NCBI GenBank assembly: GCA_029245905.1
Contig: JAQWOJ010000106.1
Coordinates: 1-57,295, forward strand
Direction: 5' to 3'
DNA from: Gammaproteobacteria bacterium
GTDB lineage: Bacteria; Pseudomonadota; Gammaproteobacteria; Pseudomonadales; Pseudohongiellaceae
Length of the DNA stretch: 57,295 bases
Below, piece by piece: positions 46,652 through 56,062 of this stretch; the stretch's first letter is position 1, and the number at the start of each line of letters is the position of its first letter. Made by a program: the position numbers and the translations under genes. A model generated the notes under the pieces. The model did no database searches, was not told the origin of the DNA, and saw nothing but the letters and a program-made list of their open reading frames with translations.

Positions 46652-46956
46652 AAGAGGACAAACCCCATTACTAGTATCCAAGCATGCAAATAGGAATTAG
46701 CTATATTTTCAGCTCTAAAGATTAATGCACGAATAATCTGAGTTTGTTATATTGTCAAATGATATTTATGAGAGATTAACGCACTTCGTAAGCCTTGAGT
46801 TCATGTGCTATCTAACGCGATTATGTTGGTCACTAATCTAGTGGCCTTATATGCTTACAAGAGGAAATTCATTTAAAAACTGATATAGTGCTCAAGGAAG
46901 GAAACCCTGCAATGGGACTATATCTCTAAATCCTTACTAATAATTCGAATTCATCT
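46652..46956. other. gshB-yqgE intergenic region
   Basis: About 305 nt without a gene. tonB, which lies here in Pseudomonas, is absent. The stretch is AT-rich and holds a few possible -10-like sequences (around 46740-46770) but no pair of boxes with good spacing, no hairpin-T-tract terminator and no RNA gene I can recognise. Confidence 0.4.
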
Positions 46957-47535
46957 ATGCCAAAACCAAAGCTCAATGGCTACTTAGAAAATCAATTCCT
47001 TATCGCAATGCCACAACTCTCAGGGTCATACTTTGAAAGAAGTATGACCTACCTTTGGAAGCATAACGAGGATGGCGCTCTTGGGATAGTCATAAACAAA
47101 CCCTTAAAAGCCAGTGTTGCCGATATTTTTGAAGAATTAGGAATAATCTACGATATCAGCAAAGATATCGCCAAAAAAAAACAATTACTTGCGGGGGGAC
47201 CGGTAGAAAAAGATAAGGGCTTTATAATACATGATTCAGGTACTTGTTGGGAATCGTCAATATCAGTCACACCTGAACTAACGATCTGTACCTCCAAAAA
47301 CATCTTAAAAGATATCGCAAATGGCTCTGGTCCTGAAAATTATCTAATAGCTCTCGGGTGCGCAGGGTGGAGCCCTGGGCAACTTGAAGAAGAGATAAGT
47401 GCAAATGCGTGGCTCACGGTTCCGGCGAATCCAGAACTTATTTTTTCAGATAACCATTCCTCTAAAGCAATTGAAGCCGCAGCCATTCTCGGCATTGATC
47501 TTCAAAAGATATCGCCTGAAATCGGGCATTCCTAA
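46957..47535 (+). CDS. yqgE: YqgE/AlgH family protein (UPF0301)
   Basis: A 192-residue protein. NQFLIAMPQLSGSYFERSMTYLWKHNEDGALGIVINKP (about 11-48) and LLAGGPVEKDKGFIIH near 80, with ALGCAGWSPGQLEEEI near 130, are family signatures. The biochemical role is unknown; the Pseudomonas homologue AlgH is linked to alginate control. It precedes ruvX by 17 nt, a conserved pair. Confidence 0.93.
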   Translation: MPKPKLNGYLENQFLIAMPQLSGSYFERSMTYLWKHNEDGALGIVINKPLKASVADIFEELGIIYDISKDIAKKKQLLAGGPVEKDKGFIIHDSGTCWESSISVTPELTICTSKNILKDIANGSGPENYLIALGCAGWSPGQLEEEISANAWLTVPANPELIFSDNHSSKAIEAAAILGIDLQKISPEIGHS

Positions 47536-47552
47536 TGGTTTAGTGATATTTC

Positions 47553-48014
47553 ATGGCGATTAATACTTTCCCTGATGATTGTTCTATTCCAGTTTCGGCG
47601 TTATCTTTTGATTACGGCACACAGAGAATTGGGGTAGCGTTCGGCCAAAGTGTCTCTGCAACGGCGCTACCAATTACGATACTTAAAGCAATAGATGGAG
47701 TCCCAAACTGGAACTCAATAAAAAAGCTTATCGAGGAGTGGCAGCCAGATCTTTTCATCGTAGGAATGCCTTACCATGTAGACGGAACGGATAGCAAATT
47801 CCTTCCGCGGGCTATAAAATTTGCGAACAGACTAAATGGCCGATTCAACCTGCCCACATTTGGTATGGATGAGCGCTTATCCTCAAAGGCCGCAATCGAA
47901 AAAATTAACGACAACAATAGCGGCGTTAAAAAAACTTTAGAGATCGATGATATTGCAGCTCAGATTATTCTTGAAAACTGGTTTAATGGTTACAAGGAAA
48001 AATCCTCAGCATAA
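47553..48014 (+). CDS. ruvX: RuvX/YqgF Holliday-junction resolvase-like nuclease
   Basis: A 153-residue RNase H-fold protein. The first acidic position lies in SFDYGTQRIGVAFG (D20), the second in DLFIVGMPYHVDGTDS (about 68-83), and the third in ERLSSKAA (near 110) with a later Asp pair DDIAAQIIL. The family processes pre-16S rRNA 5' ends in bacteria (YqgF). Usual length is about 140-150. It follows yqgE. The pyrRBC and pilT genes found nearby in Pseudomonas are missing; yggS is next after 106 nt. Confidence 0.93.
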   Translation: MAINTFPDDCSIPVSALSFDYGTQRIGVAFGQSVSATALPITILKAIDGVPNWNSIKKLIEEWQPDLFIVGMPYHVDGTDSKFLPRAIKFANRLNGRFNLPTFGMDERLSSKAAIEKINDNNSGVKKTLEIDDIAAQIILENWFNGYKEKSSA

Positions 48015-48120
48015 TGCCAAAGTTTTCAGCAGATTTAGCCATAATATATCGTAAGAGGCAAATTTAAGGCGAAGCACGGTTGTAAGAATTATCTAATCCA
48101 ATCGCCACAAATAATTTAAC

Positions 48121-48804
48121 ATGACACGAATAAAAAATAGCATTACATACTCAAAAGCGAAGATCCAAGAATACGAGGCTAAATATAGCCGTCCAATTGG
48201 TAGCGTTAATCTACTAGCCGTCAGCAAGAAGCATTCAGCAGACAGTATTCGCGAAGCTGCGAAGAATGGAGTCATTAATTTTGGAGAAAACTACCTGCAA
48301 GAAGCATGTAAAAAAATAGACTCTTTGAAAAGTCTTGGTCTTATCTGGCATTTTATTGGGCCAATTCAGTCAAACAAAACTCTAAAGATTGCGACTAATT
48401 TTGATTGGGTACAGAGTATTGATCGGGAAAAGATTGCCACCAAGCTGAATGAACATCGCCAAGAACATCGCACCCCGCTTAAAGTTTGCGTGCAAATCAA
48501 TCTTTCTAATGAAGACTCGAAATCTGGTATTTCTTTAGAAAAAGCAGAGGAGCTATGCCTCACCGTAAACAACCTCGCTAATCTAGAATTGCGGGGAGTT
48601 ATGTCAATTCCGACTCCAGAATTGGATTTCGAGAAACAAAGAGCTAACTTTGCGGAACTAAAAAACAAGTTCTTAGAGTTACAGAAGAAATTCCCGGGTA
48701 TGGATACTTTGTCAATGGGCATGAGTGGAGACTTTAAAGCTGCAATTGCCGAAGGCTCTACGATGATTCGATTGGGTACCGCGGTTTTTGGACCAAGAGC
48801 ATAA
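48121..48804 (+). CDS. yggS: PLP homeostasis protein YggS (PLPBP)
   Basis: A 227-residue PLP-binding single-domain TIM-barrel protein. The PLP lysine is K36 in LLAVSKKHS, NFGENYLQEA is near 57, WHFIGPIQSNKTL near 79, and MSMGMSGDFKAAIAEGSTMIRLGTAVFG ends the fold. It controls free PLP and vitamin B6 vitamers. Length matches E. coli YggS (234). It precedes proC by 74 nt. Confidence 0.95.
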   Translation: MTRIKNSITYSKAKIQEYEAKYSRPIGSVNLLAVSKKHSADSIREAAKNGVINFGENYLQEACKKIDSLKSLGLIWHFIGPIQSNKTLKIATNFDWVQSIDREKIATKLNEHRQEHRTPLKVCVQINLSNEDSKSGISLEKAEELCLTVNNLANLELRGVMSIPTPELDFEKQRANFAELKNKFLELQKKFPGMDTLSMGMSGDFKAAIAEGSTMIRLGTAVFGPRA

Positions 48805-48878
48805 ATTCTGATTATCCACCCAGACTTGAATGAGATAGAATAATGGCAAATACAGGATAGAATCAAAAAGGCAAGCTC

Positions 48879-49706
48879 GTGAGACTTACCCTAGATAGTA
48901 CCATTATTGGCTTCATTGGTGCCGGCAATATGGCTAATAGTTTGATTAGAGGCTTGCTGACAAAGGGAAAGCCCCCTTCCACAATTCTTGCTTCTGATAT
49001 CGATCCGGTAAAGCTCGAGTCTCTGAAAAAAGAGACAAAAATAGAGACTATGTCAAATCAGGAAACTATCGATCGCGCGGACGTAATCGTTCTGGCTATT
49101 AAACCTCAAATAATGAAATCGGTATGCTTAGATCTAGATCTCTCAGATCCTTCCAAGCTTGTTATTTCGATCGCGGCCGGCACCACACTGACTCAGCTGG
49201 AGAAATGGCTAGGTAACGGTAGGGCTATTGTAAGATGTATGCCCAATACTCCGGCACTGATTGGCAAAGGGGCAACAGGCATGTTTGGCAATAGGCATGT
49301 AAGAGAAAATCAGAGAACATTGACACAAGAAATCATAGGGACGGTGGGCATTAGCGTTTGGGTGGAAAGCGAATCAGATATTGATATCGTAACAGCAGTC
49401 TCTGGTAGCGGGCCCGCGTATTTTTTCCTTTTTATGGAAGCAATGGAAGGAGCGGCACAAGAACTTGGTTTAAGTAAAGAACTGGCAAGATCTTTAATTT
49501 ATAGTACGGCGGTTGGCGCAGCTGAGCTCGCAAACAATGGTGAAGATAGCGCAGCAGAATTAAGAAAAAAAGTGACATCGCCGGGTGGAACGACTCAACA
49601 TGCAATACGCGTATTTGAATCTCACGATTTTAAAAATCTTATTCATAAAGCAATTGCAGCGGCAAGAAATCGATCTGTAGAACTAGCAAAAGAGTCAAGT
49701 AACTAG
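48879..49706 (+). CDS. proC: Pyrroline-5-carboxylate reductase ProC
   Basis: A 275-residue NAD(P)H-dependent reductase, last step of proline synthesis. The Rossmann loop is IGFIGAGNMA (9-18), RCMPNTPALIGKG is near 118, and SGSGPAYFFLFMEAM near 172 plus SPGGTTQHAIRVFE near 233 are the ProC signature. The start is GTG 48879. It is followed by yggT after 12 nt. Confidence 0.96.
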   Translation: MRLTLDSTIIGFIGAGNMANSLIRGLLTKGKPPSTILASDIDPVKLESLKKETKIETMSNQETIDRADVIVLAIKPQIMKSVCLDLDLSDPSKLVISIAAGTTLTQLEKWLGNGRAIVRCMPNTPALIGKGATGMFGNRHVRENQRTLTQEIIGTVGISVWVESESDIDIVTAVSGSGPAYFFLFMEAMEGAAQELGLSKELARSLIYSTAVGAAELANNGEDSAAELRKKVTSPGGTTQHAIRVFESHDFKNLIHKAIAAARNRSVELAKESSN

Positions 49707-49718
49707 CGAGTACACGTA

Positions 49719-50318
49719 ATGGAAGTAATTGGAAATTCAGCTGCACTAATCTTTAGCACGGTCGTTGGCATTTATTTATTCTTCATCGTTTTGCGTTTTC
49801 TTTTACAATTAGCTCGCGCAGATTTTTATAACCCTATCTCCCAATCAGTTTTTAAGATAACCGATCCCATGATCAAGGTATTTCGCAATTTTATACCAGG
49901 TTATAAAGGAATTGATTTCTCGACCCTCGCGCTTGCTTTTTGCATTGAGTGTATTGCGATCGTGTGTTTAATAACTTTATATGGAGGTGCTATTCCTTCG
50001 ATTAATTTTGTCATAACGTGGGGTTTCTTGGGCGTTCTCCATTTTATCGTTACCGCTTATTACTATGCACTAATTGGGTCGATTGTGATGTCTTTTGTGA
50101 TGATGTTCTCTGGCAATATGAATCCGCATCCAATCTTGCAATTAGTAGTGCAGATTACCGAGCCCATAATGGCCCCTGTGAGAAAAATAATACCCCCTAT
50201 GGGTAGTATAGACTTTTCTCCCATCTTTATATTTCTTTTCATCGGTTTGATTAGAGATATTATATATAATTCATTCGGTGTTACGAATCAAATTGCTTTA
50301 GTCGTGATCGGCCTCTAG
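49719..50318 (+). CDS. yggT: YggT family membrane protein
   Basis: A 199-residue integral membrane protein made of two YggT repeats, each with two helices and the sequence NPISQSVFKITDPMIKVFR (first, about 39-57) or HPILQLVVQITEPIMAPVRK (second, about 137-156). It has about four to five membrane helices. Function is unsettled; homologues are linked to osmotic shock and cell-division positioning. The proC-yggT pair is conserved. Confidence 0.93.
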   Translation: MEVIGNSAALIFSTVVGIYLFFIVLRFLLQLARADFYNPISQSVFKITDPMIKVFRNFIPGYKGIDFSTLALAFCIECIAIVCLITLYGGAIPSINFVITWGFLGVLHFIVTAYYYALIGSIVMSFVMMFSGNMNPHPILQLVVQITEPIMAPVRKIIPPMGSIDFSPIFIFLFIGLIRDIIYNSFGVTNQIALVVIGL

Positions 50319-50377
50319 TATGCTCCGGCAAGCATAAAAATATCGTATATTAAATATAAAATTTGTAGCAATCACAT

Positions 50378-51577
50378 ATGATTAATTCAGTTCCAAGTGA
50401 TTCCGTCGGTATCATAAAGCCCAAAGAATTTCACTTTGATAATCCGTTGGAGTTAGCAAGCGGGAGACAATTACCTTTCTTTGATTTGATCGTTGAAACT
50501 TATGGTGAGCTCAACGTCAATAAATCAAATGCGGTGCTAGTTTGCCATGCTCTAAGCGGAGACCATCATGCCGCTGGATATCATGCCGCAAATGACAGAA
50601 AAGCTGGCTGGTGGGATGCCTGCATTGGTCCTGGGAAAGCGATAGACACCGATCTTTTTTTTGTGGTGAGCCTCAATAACATAGGAGGTTGCAGCGGCAG
50701 CACCGGCCCAACCTCAACTAATCCCGAAACGGGTAAATATTATGGTCCCGACTTCCCGGTAGTAACGGTAAAAGATTGGGTAAATACTCAGTTTATATTA
50801 ATGAAGAGACTCGAGATCCCCAAATGGGCTGCCGTCATCGGAGGCAGTCTGGGCGGAATGCAGGCCATACAGTGGGCTATCAGTTATTCGGAAAAATTAC
50901 ACAGCGCTATCTGTATAGCAGGCGCTCCAAAACTCTCTGCTCAGAATATTGCATTTAACGAAGTCGCGCGACAATCGATTACTAGCGATCCAAATTTTTT
51001 CGAGGGCCGCTATTTGGAAAAGAATACATCGCCCAAAAAGGGTCTTACGCTGGCGAGGATGGTTGGTCACATCACCTATCTTTCAGACAATGCCATGCGC
51101 TTAAAGTTTGGTAAAACGGTCATGGATTTCGAAAAGGAAGGAAACAATTTTGGTCGCGACTTGCGATCGGGGAAACTGAGCTTTGGATTTAATGTTGATT
51201 TTCAAGTAGAGAGTTATTTGCATTACCAAGGAGAACGCTTTTCGGAAAATTTTGATGCGAATACTTATTTATTAATGACAAAAGCACTCGATTATTTTGA
51301 CCCCTCGGTTGATTATGGCGGCGATTTAAGCCGAGGATTTTCAGAAAGCAACTGCGATTTTTTGCTCATATCTTTTAGCACTGACTGGCGGTTCCCTCCC
51401 GAGCGTTCGCGTGAAATAGTTGAAGATTTACTGAAAACAAATAAGGAAGTCACCTACCTAGAAATTGAAGCGGATCAAGGGCATGATGCTTTTCTACTTC
51501 CAATACCTCGCTATGTCGCGGCGCTCAAATCTTATTTAAATCGTATTTATAATGAGATCACGACAAATGCGTCCTGA
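50378..51577 (+). CDS. metX: Homoserine O-acyltransferase MetX
   Basis: A 399-residue alpha/beta hydrolase-fold transferase. The nucleophile is S157 in [11 protein letters not shown]. The acid and His are in the C-terminal part ([26 protein letters not shown] near 374). [12 protein letters not shown] near 100 forms the oxyanion region. It makes O-acetyl- or O-succinylhomoserine; the MetX-MetW pair in Pseudomonas uses succinyl-CoA, but the donor cannot be read safely here. Its end overlaps metW. Confidence 0.95.
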   Translation: MINSVPSDSVGIIKPKEFHFDNPLELASGRQLPFFDLIVETYGELNVNKSNAVLVCHALSGDHHAAGYHAANDRKAGWWDACIGPGKAIDTDLFFVVSLNNIGGCSGSTGPTSTNPETGKYYGPDFPVVTVKDWVNTQFILMKRLEIPKWAAVIGGSLGGMQAIQWAISYSEKLHSAICIAGAPKLSAQNIAFNEVARQSITSDPNFFEGRYLEKNTSPKKGLTLARMVGHITYLSDNAMRLKFGKTVMDFEKEGNNFGRDLRSGKLSFGFNVDFQVESYLHYQGERFSENFDANTYLLMTKALDYFDPSVDYGGDLSRGFSESNCDFLLISFSTDWRFPPERSREIVEDLLKTNKEVTYLEIEADQGHDAFLLPIPRYVAALKSYLNRIYNEITTNAS

Positions 51578-52160
51578 TTTGGATTTAATTCAGAGTTGGA
51601 TTGAACCGGGAAGCCGAGTTCTTGACCTGGGTTGTGGTGGCGGGACTCTCTTGAAGTATTTAAAAACATCAAAAAATGCGAGAGGAATTGGCCTTGAAAT
51701 TAACGAGAAGAACATTCAAAACTGCATCGAAAAAGGAGTAAGGGTCATCGAGCAGAACCTTGATAAGGGCCTTGGAAATTTCCAATCAGATAGCTTCGAT
51801 ACTGTACTTCTTACACAAACGCTGCAAGCTTTACATAAACCAGATCTGTTGGTTGACGAAATGCTCCGAATTGGAACCAAAGGTATTGTAACGTTTCCTA
51901 ATTTTGGTAATTGGAAGAGTCGGCTCTATCTTGCCACAAAGGGTAAAATGCCTATATCTAAGTTTATGCCGCACCAATGGTATAACACACCAAATATTCA
52001 CTTTTGTACTGTCAAAGATTTTGACGCATTGTGCGCAGCTAAGAACATTAAAGTGCTTGCCCGTACGGTCGTAAACTCAAAACATCAGGGGAATTGGGCC
52101 ATGAAGCTTTGGCCAAATTTTTTTGGTGAAACGGCGATTTACCACCTCTCCCGAAACTAG
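51567..52160 (+). CDS. metW: Methionine biosynthesis protein MetW
   Basis: About 197 residues from ATG 51567 (an in-frame ATG at 51552 would give 202). The SAM-type fold has [17 protein letters not shown] (about 14-30) and [22 protein letters not shown], and [12 protein letters not shown] near 112 is the MetW signature. It acts with MetX in gammaproteobacteria, where it is needed for full activity. It overlaps metX by 11 nt, so the two are translated together. Confidence 0.93.
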   Translation: MRPDLDLIQSWIEPGSRVLDLGCGGGTLLKYLKTSKNARGIGLEINEKNIQNCIEKGVRVIEQNLDKGLGNFQSDSFDTVLLTQTLQALHKPDLLVDEMLRIGTKGIVTFPNFGNWKSRLYLATKGKMPISKFMPHQWYNTPNIHFCTVKDFDALCAAKNIKVLARTVVNSKHQGNWAMKLWPNFFGETAIYHLSRN

Positions 52161-52171
52161 AAAAAAAGCCT

Positions 52172-52774
52172 ATGCAACGTATCGTGCTCGCAAGTGGAAA
52201 TAAAGGCAAACTCAAGGAATTCAGCTCAATTCTGAGCTCAAATGAGATAACATTAATCCCGCAGTCAGTATTCAACGTCACTGAAGTTGCTGAGACTGGT
52301 CTAAGTTTTGTAGAGAATGCTCTAATAAAAGCCAGGAATGCTTGCTTTAAGACAGGCCTGCCAAGTATTGCCGACGACTCAGGACTCGAAGTCGACGCAC
52401 TTAACGGTGAGCCTGGCATCTATTCTGCTCGCTATGCAAAAATCACAGGACCAAAAGCAGACGCCGAGAATAATATCAAGCTATTACGAAATCTCAAGCA
52501 CGTACCTGAACCAGAACGAACTGCGCGCTTTCAATGTGCTATTGTATATTTGAGACATGCAAAAGACCCAGTGCCACTAGTTTTTCAAGGGTCTTGGGAA
52601 GGGAGAATTTTGTTTGAAGAAGCAGGTAAAAATGGCTTTGGTTATGATCCTCTTTTTTATGTTCCTAACCACTCTTGTTCATCCGCTGAGCTTGATCCAG
52701 ATATCAAAAATAGCCTGAGCCATCGCCGCAAGGCTATAGACCAACTCTCTCTATGCTTGAAAAACCGCCTCTAA
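52172..52774 (+). CDS. rdgB: XTP/dITP diphosphatase RdgB
   Basis: A 200-residue housecleaning pyrophosphatase removing non-canonical purine triphosphates such as dITP and XTP. RIVLASGNKGKLKEFSSIL opens the protein, ADDSGLEVDALNGEPGIYSARYA is near 68, and FGYDPLFYVP near 157 plus SHRRKAI near 188 are family motifs. Its 3' end overlaps hemW by 22 nt. Confidence 0.96.
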   Translation: MQRIVLASGNKGKLKEFSSILSSNEITLIPQSVFNVTEVAETGLSFVENALIKARNACFKTGLPSIADDSGLEVDALNGEPGIYSARYAKITGPKADAENNIKLLRNLKHVPEPERTARFQCAIVYLRHAKDPVPLVFQGSWEGRILFEEAGKNGFGYDPLFYVPNHSCSSAELDPDIKNSLSHRRKAIDQLSLCLKNRL

Positions 52775-53910
52775 GCCTCTACATTCACGTCCCTTGGTGC
52801 GTTCGTAAGTGTCCGTACTGTGACTTCAATTCACATGAGTCAAACAAACCCCTTCCTGAAAAAGAATACATAGCTGCTCTCTATTCAGACTTTCTCTATG
52901 AGTTTTCCAAACTACCTGACCAGGAAATTGAGTTGCAGTCAATTTTTATAGGTGGAGGCACGCCAAGCCTATTAACAGGCGATTCCTATCGATTTCTTTT
53001 AGACAGCATAAAAAGTCATCTGCATTTTAGCAACGATATTGAGATTACTCTTGAGGCAAATCCTAGCTCTTCTGATATAAGACATTTTAGCGCATATAGA
53101 GAAGCAGGAGTAAATCGATTATCACTAGGTATTCAAAGTTTTGATGATAAAAAACTAAAAAAACTCGGGCGTATTCATGACAAAGAACAATCGGTTGATG
53201 CAATCAAAATCGCAAAACAAGCAGGATTCAGAAATTTGAATTTGGATTTAATGCATGGGCTACCAGAACAAAACACCGAGGAAGCGTTAAAAGATTTACA
53301 ACTAGCTATTGATACTAAACCCAATCATATTAGTTGGTACCAATTAACAATCGAACCGAATACCTTTTTTTACAGCCATACGCCAGTCCTTCCGAGCGAA
53401 AAGAAGCTTATAGCTATTCAAGAAAACGGCAGCGCACTACTAGAAGCGAACGGATACACGCAATATGAGATTTCAGCGTTTGCGACGGATGATAAAAATT
53501 CCCTTCATAATTGTAATTATTGGTCTTTTGGCGATTACATCGGAATCGGAGCGGGCGCACACGGCAAATTAACGTCAGTCAATGAGCAAAAAATAATTAG
53601 GACAAGAAAGGTAAGGCAGCCTGATGAATACATTAAAAGAGCTAAAAATAGGGATGCCGAAATCAAGGAGGTATCGACTGAAGAGCGAGCCTTAGAATTC
53701 TTAATGAATGCACTGCGATTTAAAGCAGGGTTTAGCAAGGAGCTATTCGAAAAACGAACTGGCATCCCATTTATTGATATTTCGCACAAGGTGCTTACCC
53801 AAATAGAAAAAGGCCTCATGTATAGAAAAATAACAGAGAAAGGCGAATTTTATGCTACAACCCAGAAAGGTTATCGATTTTTAAATAGCGTATTAGAGGA
53901 ATTTTTATAA
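52753..53910 (+). CDS. hemW: HemW, radical SAM haem chaperone-like protein
   Basis: A 385-residue radical SAM protein. The 4Fe-4S cysteines are C16, C20 and C23 in HVPWCVRKCPYCDFNSH. GGGTPSLL is near 73, EANPSS near 101, GIQSFDDKKLKKLGR near 125, and a C-terminal HemN-C region follows. The CDF after the cysteines and the short length separate it from the coproporphyrinogen oxidase HemN. It is thought to deliver haem, not to make it. It is directly followed by a pterin dehydratase gene (TAATG). Confidence 0.93.
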   Translation: MLEKPPLSLYIHVPWCVRKCPYCDFNSHESNKPLPEKEYIAALYSDFLYEFSKLPDQEIELQSIFIGGGTPSLLTGDSYRFLLDSIKSHLHFSNDIEITLEANPSSSDIRHFSAYREAGVNRLSLGIQSFDDKKLKKLGRIHDKEQSVDAIKIAKQAGFRNLNLDLMHGLPEQNTEEALKDLQLAIDTKPNHISWYQLTIEPNTFFYSHTPVLPSEKKLIAIQENGSALLEANGYTQYEISAFATDDKNSLHNCNYWSFGDYIGIGAGAHGKLTSVNEQKIIRTRKVRQPDEYIKRAKNRDAEIKEVSTEERALEFLMNALRFKAGFSKELFEKRTGIPFIDISHKVLTQIEKGLMYRKITEKGEFYATTQKGYRFLNSVLEEFL

Positions 53911-54269
53911 TGGCAGCTTTACATCAGCGACACTGCAGAACTTACTCAAAAGGGGAATCGTCGATCGACGAAAATACGAGGGACGAGTTAATTTTCGAAA
54001 TACCTTTATGGAAGATTATAGCACATCAAGGAGTCGAGGCGCTTATACAAGAATTCCGATTACTTGGATTTGAAGAAGCGTTTAACTTCACTTCACAAAT
54101 TGCTAGTCTAGCGGAACAGCAAAATCATCATCCAAAGATTATTACTGAATGGGGAAAAGTTACGATATATTGGTGGTCACATGAAATAAAAGGCCTACAC
54201 CTAAATGATTTTATAATGGCAGCAAAAACGGACTTAGCATTTAAACTCCTTACCGAAACAAGAAATTAA
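53910..54269 (+). CDS. phhB: Pterin-4a-carbinolamine dehydratase (PhhB-like)
   Basis: A 119-residue protein. The core has IIAHQGVEALIQEFRLLGFEEAFNFTSQIASLAEQQNHHPKI (about 36-80) with the HHP catalytic motif, WGKVTIYWWSHEIKGLHLNDFIMAAKTD following. PhhB recycles the 4a-hydroxy-tetrahydrobiopterin formed by phenylalanine hydroxylase, and the same fold also serves as a transcription cofactor or in molybdopterin-related roles. No phenylalanine hydroxylase gene is in the window. Its start overlaps the hemW stop by one base. Confidence 0.88.
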   Translation: MAALHQRHCRTYSKGESSIDENTRDELIFEIPLWKIIAHQGVEALIQEFRLLGFEEAFNFTSQIASLAEQQNHHPKIITEWGKVTIYWWSHEIKGLHLNDFIMAAKTDLAFKLLTETRN

Positions 54270-54275
54270 TAATCT

Positions 54276-55430
54276 ATGCCGAGAATAATTCCTAATCTAT
54301 TTTCACAGCTTGAAAAAATCATTAGCTTGCCAAGCGTCAGCTCAACGAACCTTGAATTAGACATGGGCAACAAGAGAGTAATTGATTTTTTAGCTGAGTC
54401 TTTCGAATCTCTAGGCTTTTCATGCGAGATAATAACGTCTAATACGAATGTAAAAAAATGTAATCTAATCGCGACCCTAGGATCTGGCCCCGGAGGATTA
54501 GTCTTAGCGGGCCATACGGATACCGTCCCTTTCGACGAAGAGCTATGGTCTTTTGATCCTCTTCGACTTTTAGAAAGCGAAGGAAAAATGTATGGCTTAG
54601 GTGTTACCGATATGAAAGGCTTCTTTCCTATCATAATGGAAGCCATAAAGCCCTTGATGGATAACGATTTCAAGGAACCGCTTATTGTACTCGCTACCGC
54701 CGATGAGGAAACATCGATGCAAGGCGCGAGAACGATCGCAGAACTGGGTCGCCCTAAAGCAAGAGCAGCTGTTATCGGTGAGCCAACTGGCTTACAACCA
54801 GTTAAGGCACACAAAGGAATGATGATGGATTGTATCCGCTTATTAGGTAAGAGTGGTCACTCATCTGATCCGTCGCTAGGAAATAATGCACTAGATGCGA
54901 TGCATAAGATCATTGAGGAATTAATCTGCTTTAGGAATGAACTAAAAAAGAAATACACGTCTGAAATCTTCTCGATTCCCTACCCAACCCTTAATTTAGG
55001 AAGCATTCATGGTGGAGATAACCCAAATCGAATTTGTGGACAATGTGAACTAAAATTTGATGTCCGCCTAACGCCTGGAATGAACGTAGCAACGGTTCGC
55101 GCAGAAATCCAAGAACGCGTGGAACGAGTGACTACTCCCTTAGGAATCGAATATAAGATGGAAAAAATCTTTGACGGAATTCCGGCGTTCTTCGCGGAAG
55201 AAAATAGCGCGTTATTGAAGACCGCCGAAAAACTTACAGGGCATAAGGGAATTAGTGTCGCGTTCGGAACCGAGGGGCCTTTTCTTCGCGAATTAGGCAT
55301 GGATACTATTATACTTGGGCCTGGCAACATTGACCAAGCTCACCAACCTAACGAATACATGTCCATGGATATGATCAATCCATCAATCGAAATCATCAGA
55401 AAATTGGTTTCACACTATTGCCTAACCTGA
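54276..55430 (+). CDS. argE: Acetylornithine deacetylase ArgE
   Basis: A 384-residue M20-family zinc amidohydrolase. GHTDTVPFD near 78 gives the first metal His and Asp, ATADEETSMQGA near 130 the Glu pair, VIGEPTGLQPVKAHKG near 157, and AHQPNEYMSMD near the end the last metal His. It would release ornithine from N-acetylornithine for arginine synthesis; argH is at 26317. A succinyldiaminopimelate desuccinylase (DapE) is the main alternative, but the length and final motif fit ArgE. Confidence 0.88.
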   Translation: MPRIIPNLFSQLEKIISLPSVSSTNLELDMGNKRVIDFLAESFESLGFSCEIITSNTNVKKCNLIATLGSGPGGLVLAGHTDTVPFDEELWSFDPLRLLESEGKMYGLGVTDMKGFFPIIMEAIKPLMDNDFKEPLIVLATADEETSMQGARTIAELGRPKARAAVIGEPTGLQPVKAHKGMMMDCIRLLGKSGHSSDPSLGNNALDAMHKIIEELICFRNELKKKYTSEIFSIPYPTLNLGSIHGGDNPNRICGQCELKFDVRLTPGMNVATVRAEIQERVERVTTPLGIEYKMEKIFDGIPAFFAEENSALLKTAEKLTGHKGISVAFGTEGPFLRELGMDTIILGPGNIDQAHQPNEYMSMDMINPSIEIIRKLVSHYCLT

Positions 55431-55546
55431 ACTGGAAAATAGAGGCTAGCTCAAGCTCTTAACTTAATAAAAGTTATATCTAGCAGCTGGAATATTTTGA
55501 TAATTTCTTTAGTCCTTCTAAAACAAGTTCAATTAGGCAAATAGAG

Positions 55547-56053
55547 TTATTTTTTTTTGTCTAAAATACAAATGCTGTAATCTAGGGGGTTTATATCTGA
55601 CTTTATATAATCTTTACGGGAAATTTCTTGCCACGCAGCTTCATCAAATGACTGAAGAAAAGTATCCCCCTCTACCTCTGCATGTACTCTGGTTAAGTAA
55701 AATCTCGCGGCAAAAGGCATTGCTTCTGAATAAAGTTCCGCGCCGCCAATTATAAAAGCCTCTTCCGAACCGTCTATGAAGGCGGTCTGTTCAGCTAATT
55801 CTATTGCCTCCCGCACGGAGTGGGCTATTTTCACTCCCTTTATTTTCAGAGCGGGACTTCTGGTTACAATAATATTTGTTCTACCTGGCAAAACTTTTCC
55901 GATAGAGTCCCAGGTTTTTCTTCCCATAATGACAGCGCTACCCATAGTAGTTCTCTTAAAATACTTAAGATCTTCGGGAAGGCGCCACGGTAAAGTATTA
56001 TTCCTTCCTATAACCCTGTTTTCCGACATCGCACAAATTAACGCTAGCTTCAT
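55547..56053 (-). CDS. folA: Dihydrofolate reductase FolA
   Basis: A 168-residue reductase. LICAMSENRVIGRNNTLPWRLPEDLKYFK (about 5-33) holds the folate site with acidic E27 of LPEDL; IMGRKTWDSIG is near 43, the NADPH loop IIGGAELYSEAMPFA is near 105. Regenerates tetrahydrofolate after thymidylate synthase. It follows thyA by 9 nt, a common pair. Confidence 0.95.
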   Translation of the reverse strand: MKLALICAMSENRVIGRNNTLPWRLPEDLKYFKRTTMGSAVIMGRKTWDSIGKVLPGRTNIIVTRSPALKIKGVKIAHSVREAIELAEQTAFIDGSEEAFIIGGAELYSEAMPFAARFYLTRVHAEVEGDTFLQSFDEAAWQEISRKDYIKSDINPLDYSICILDKKK

Positions 56054-56062
56054 TTTCTTTAT

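Noticed and set aside
48366-48866. A 166-residue minus-strand frame opposite yggS
   Set aside because: A shadow of yggS with no ribosome binding site or domain.
54266-54814. A 182-residue minus-strand frame opposite argE
   Set aside because: It lies wholly opposite the strongly supported argE frame and has no recognisable domain.
55440-55490. A terminator after argE built from GCTAG...CTAGC and AACTT...AAGTT
   Set aside because: The stems are only 5 bp each and no T-tract follows on the argE strand.
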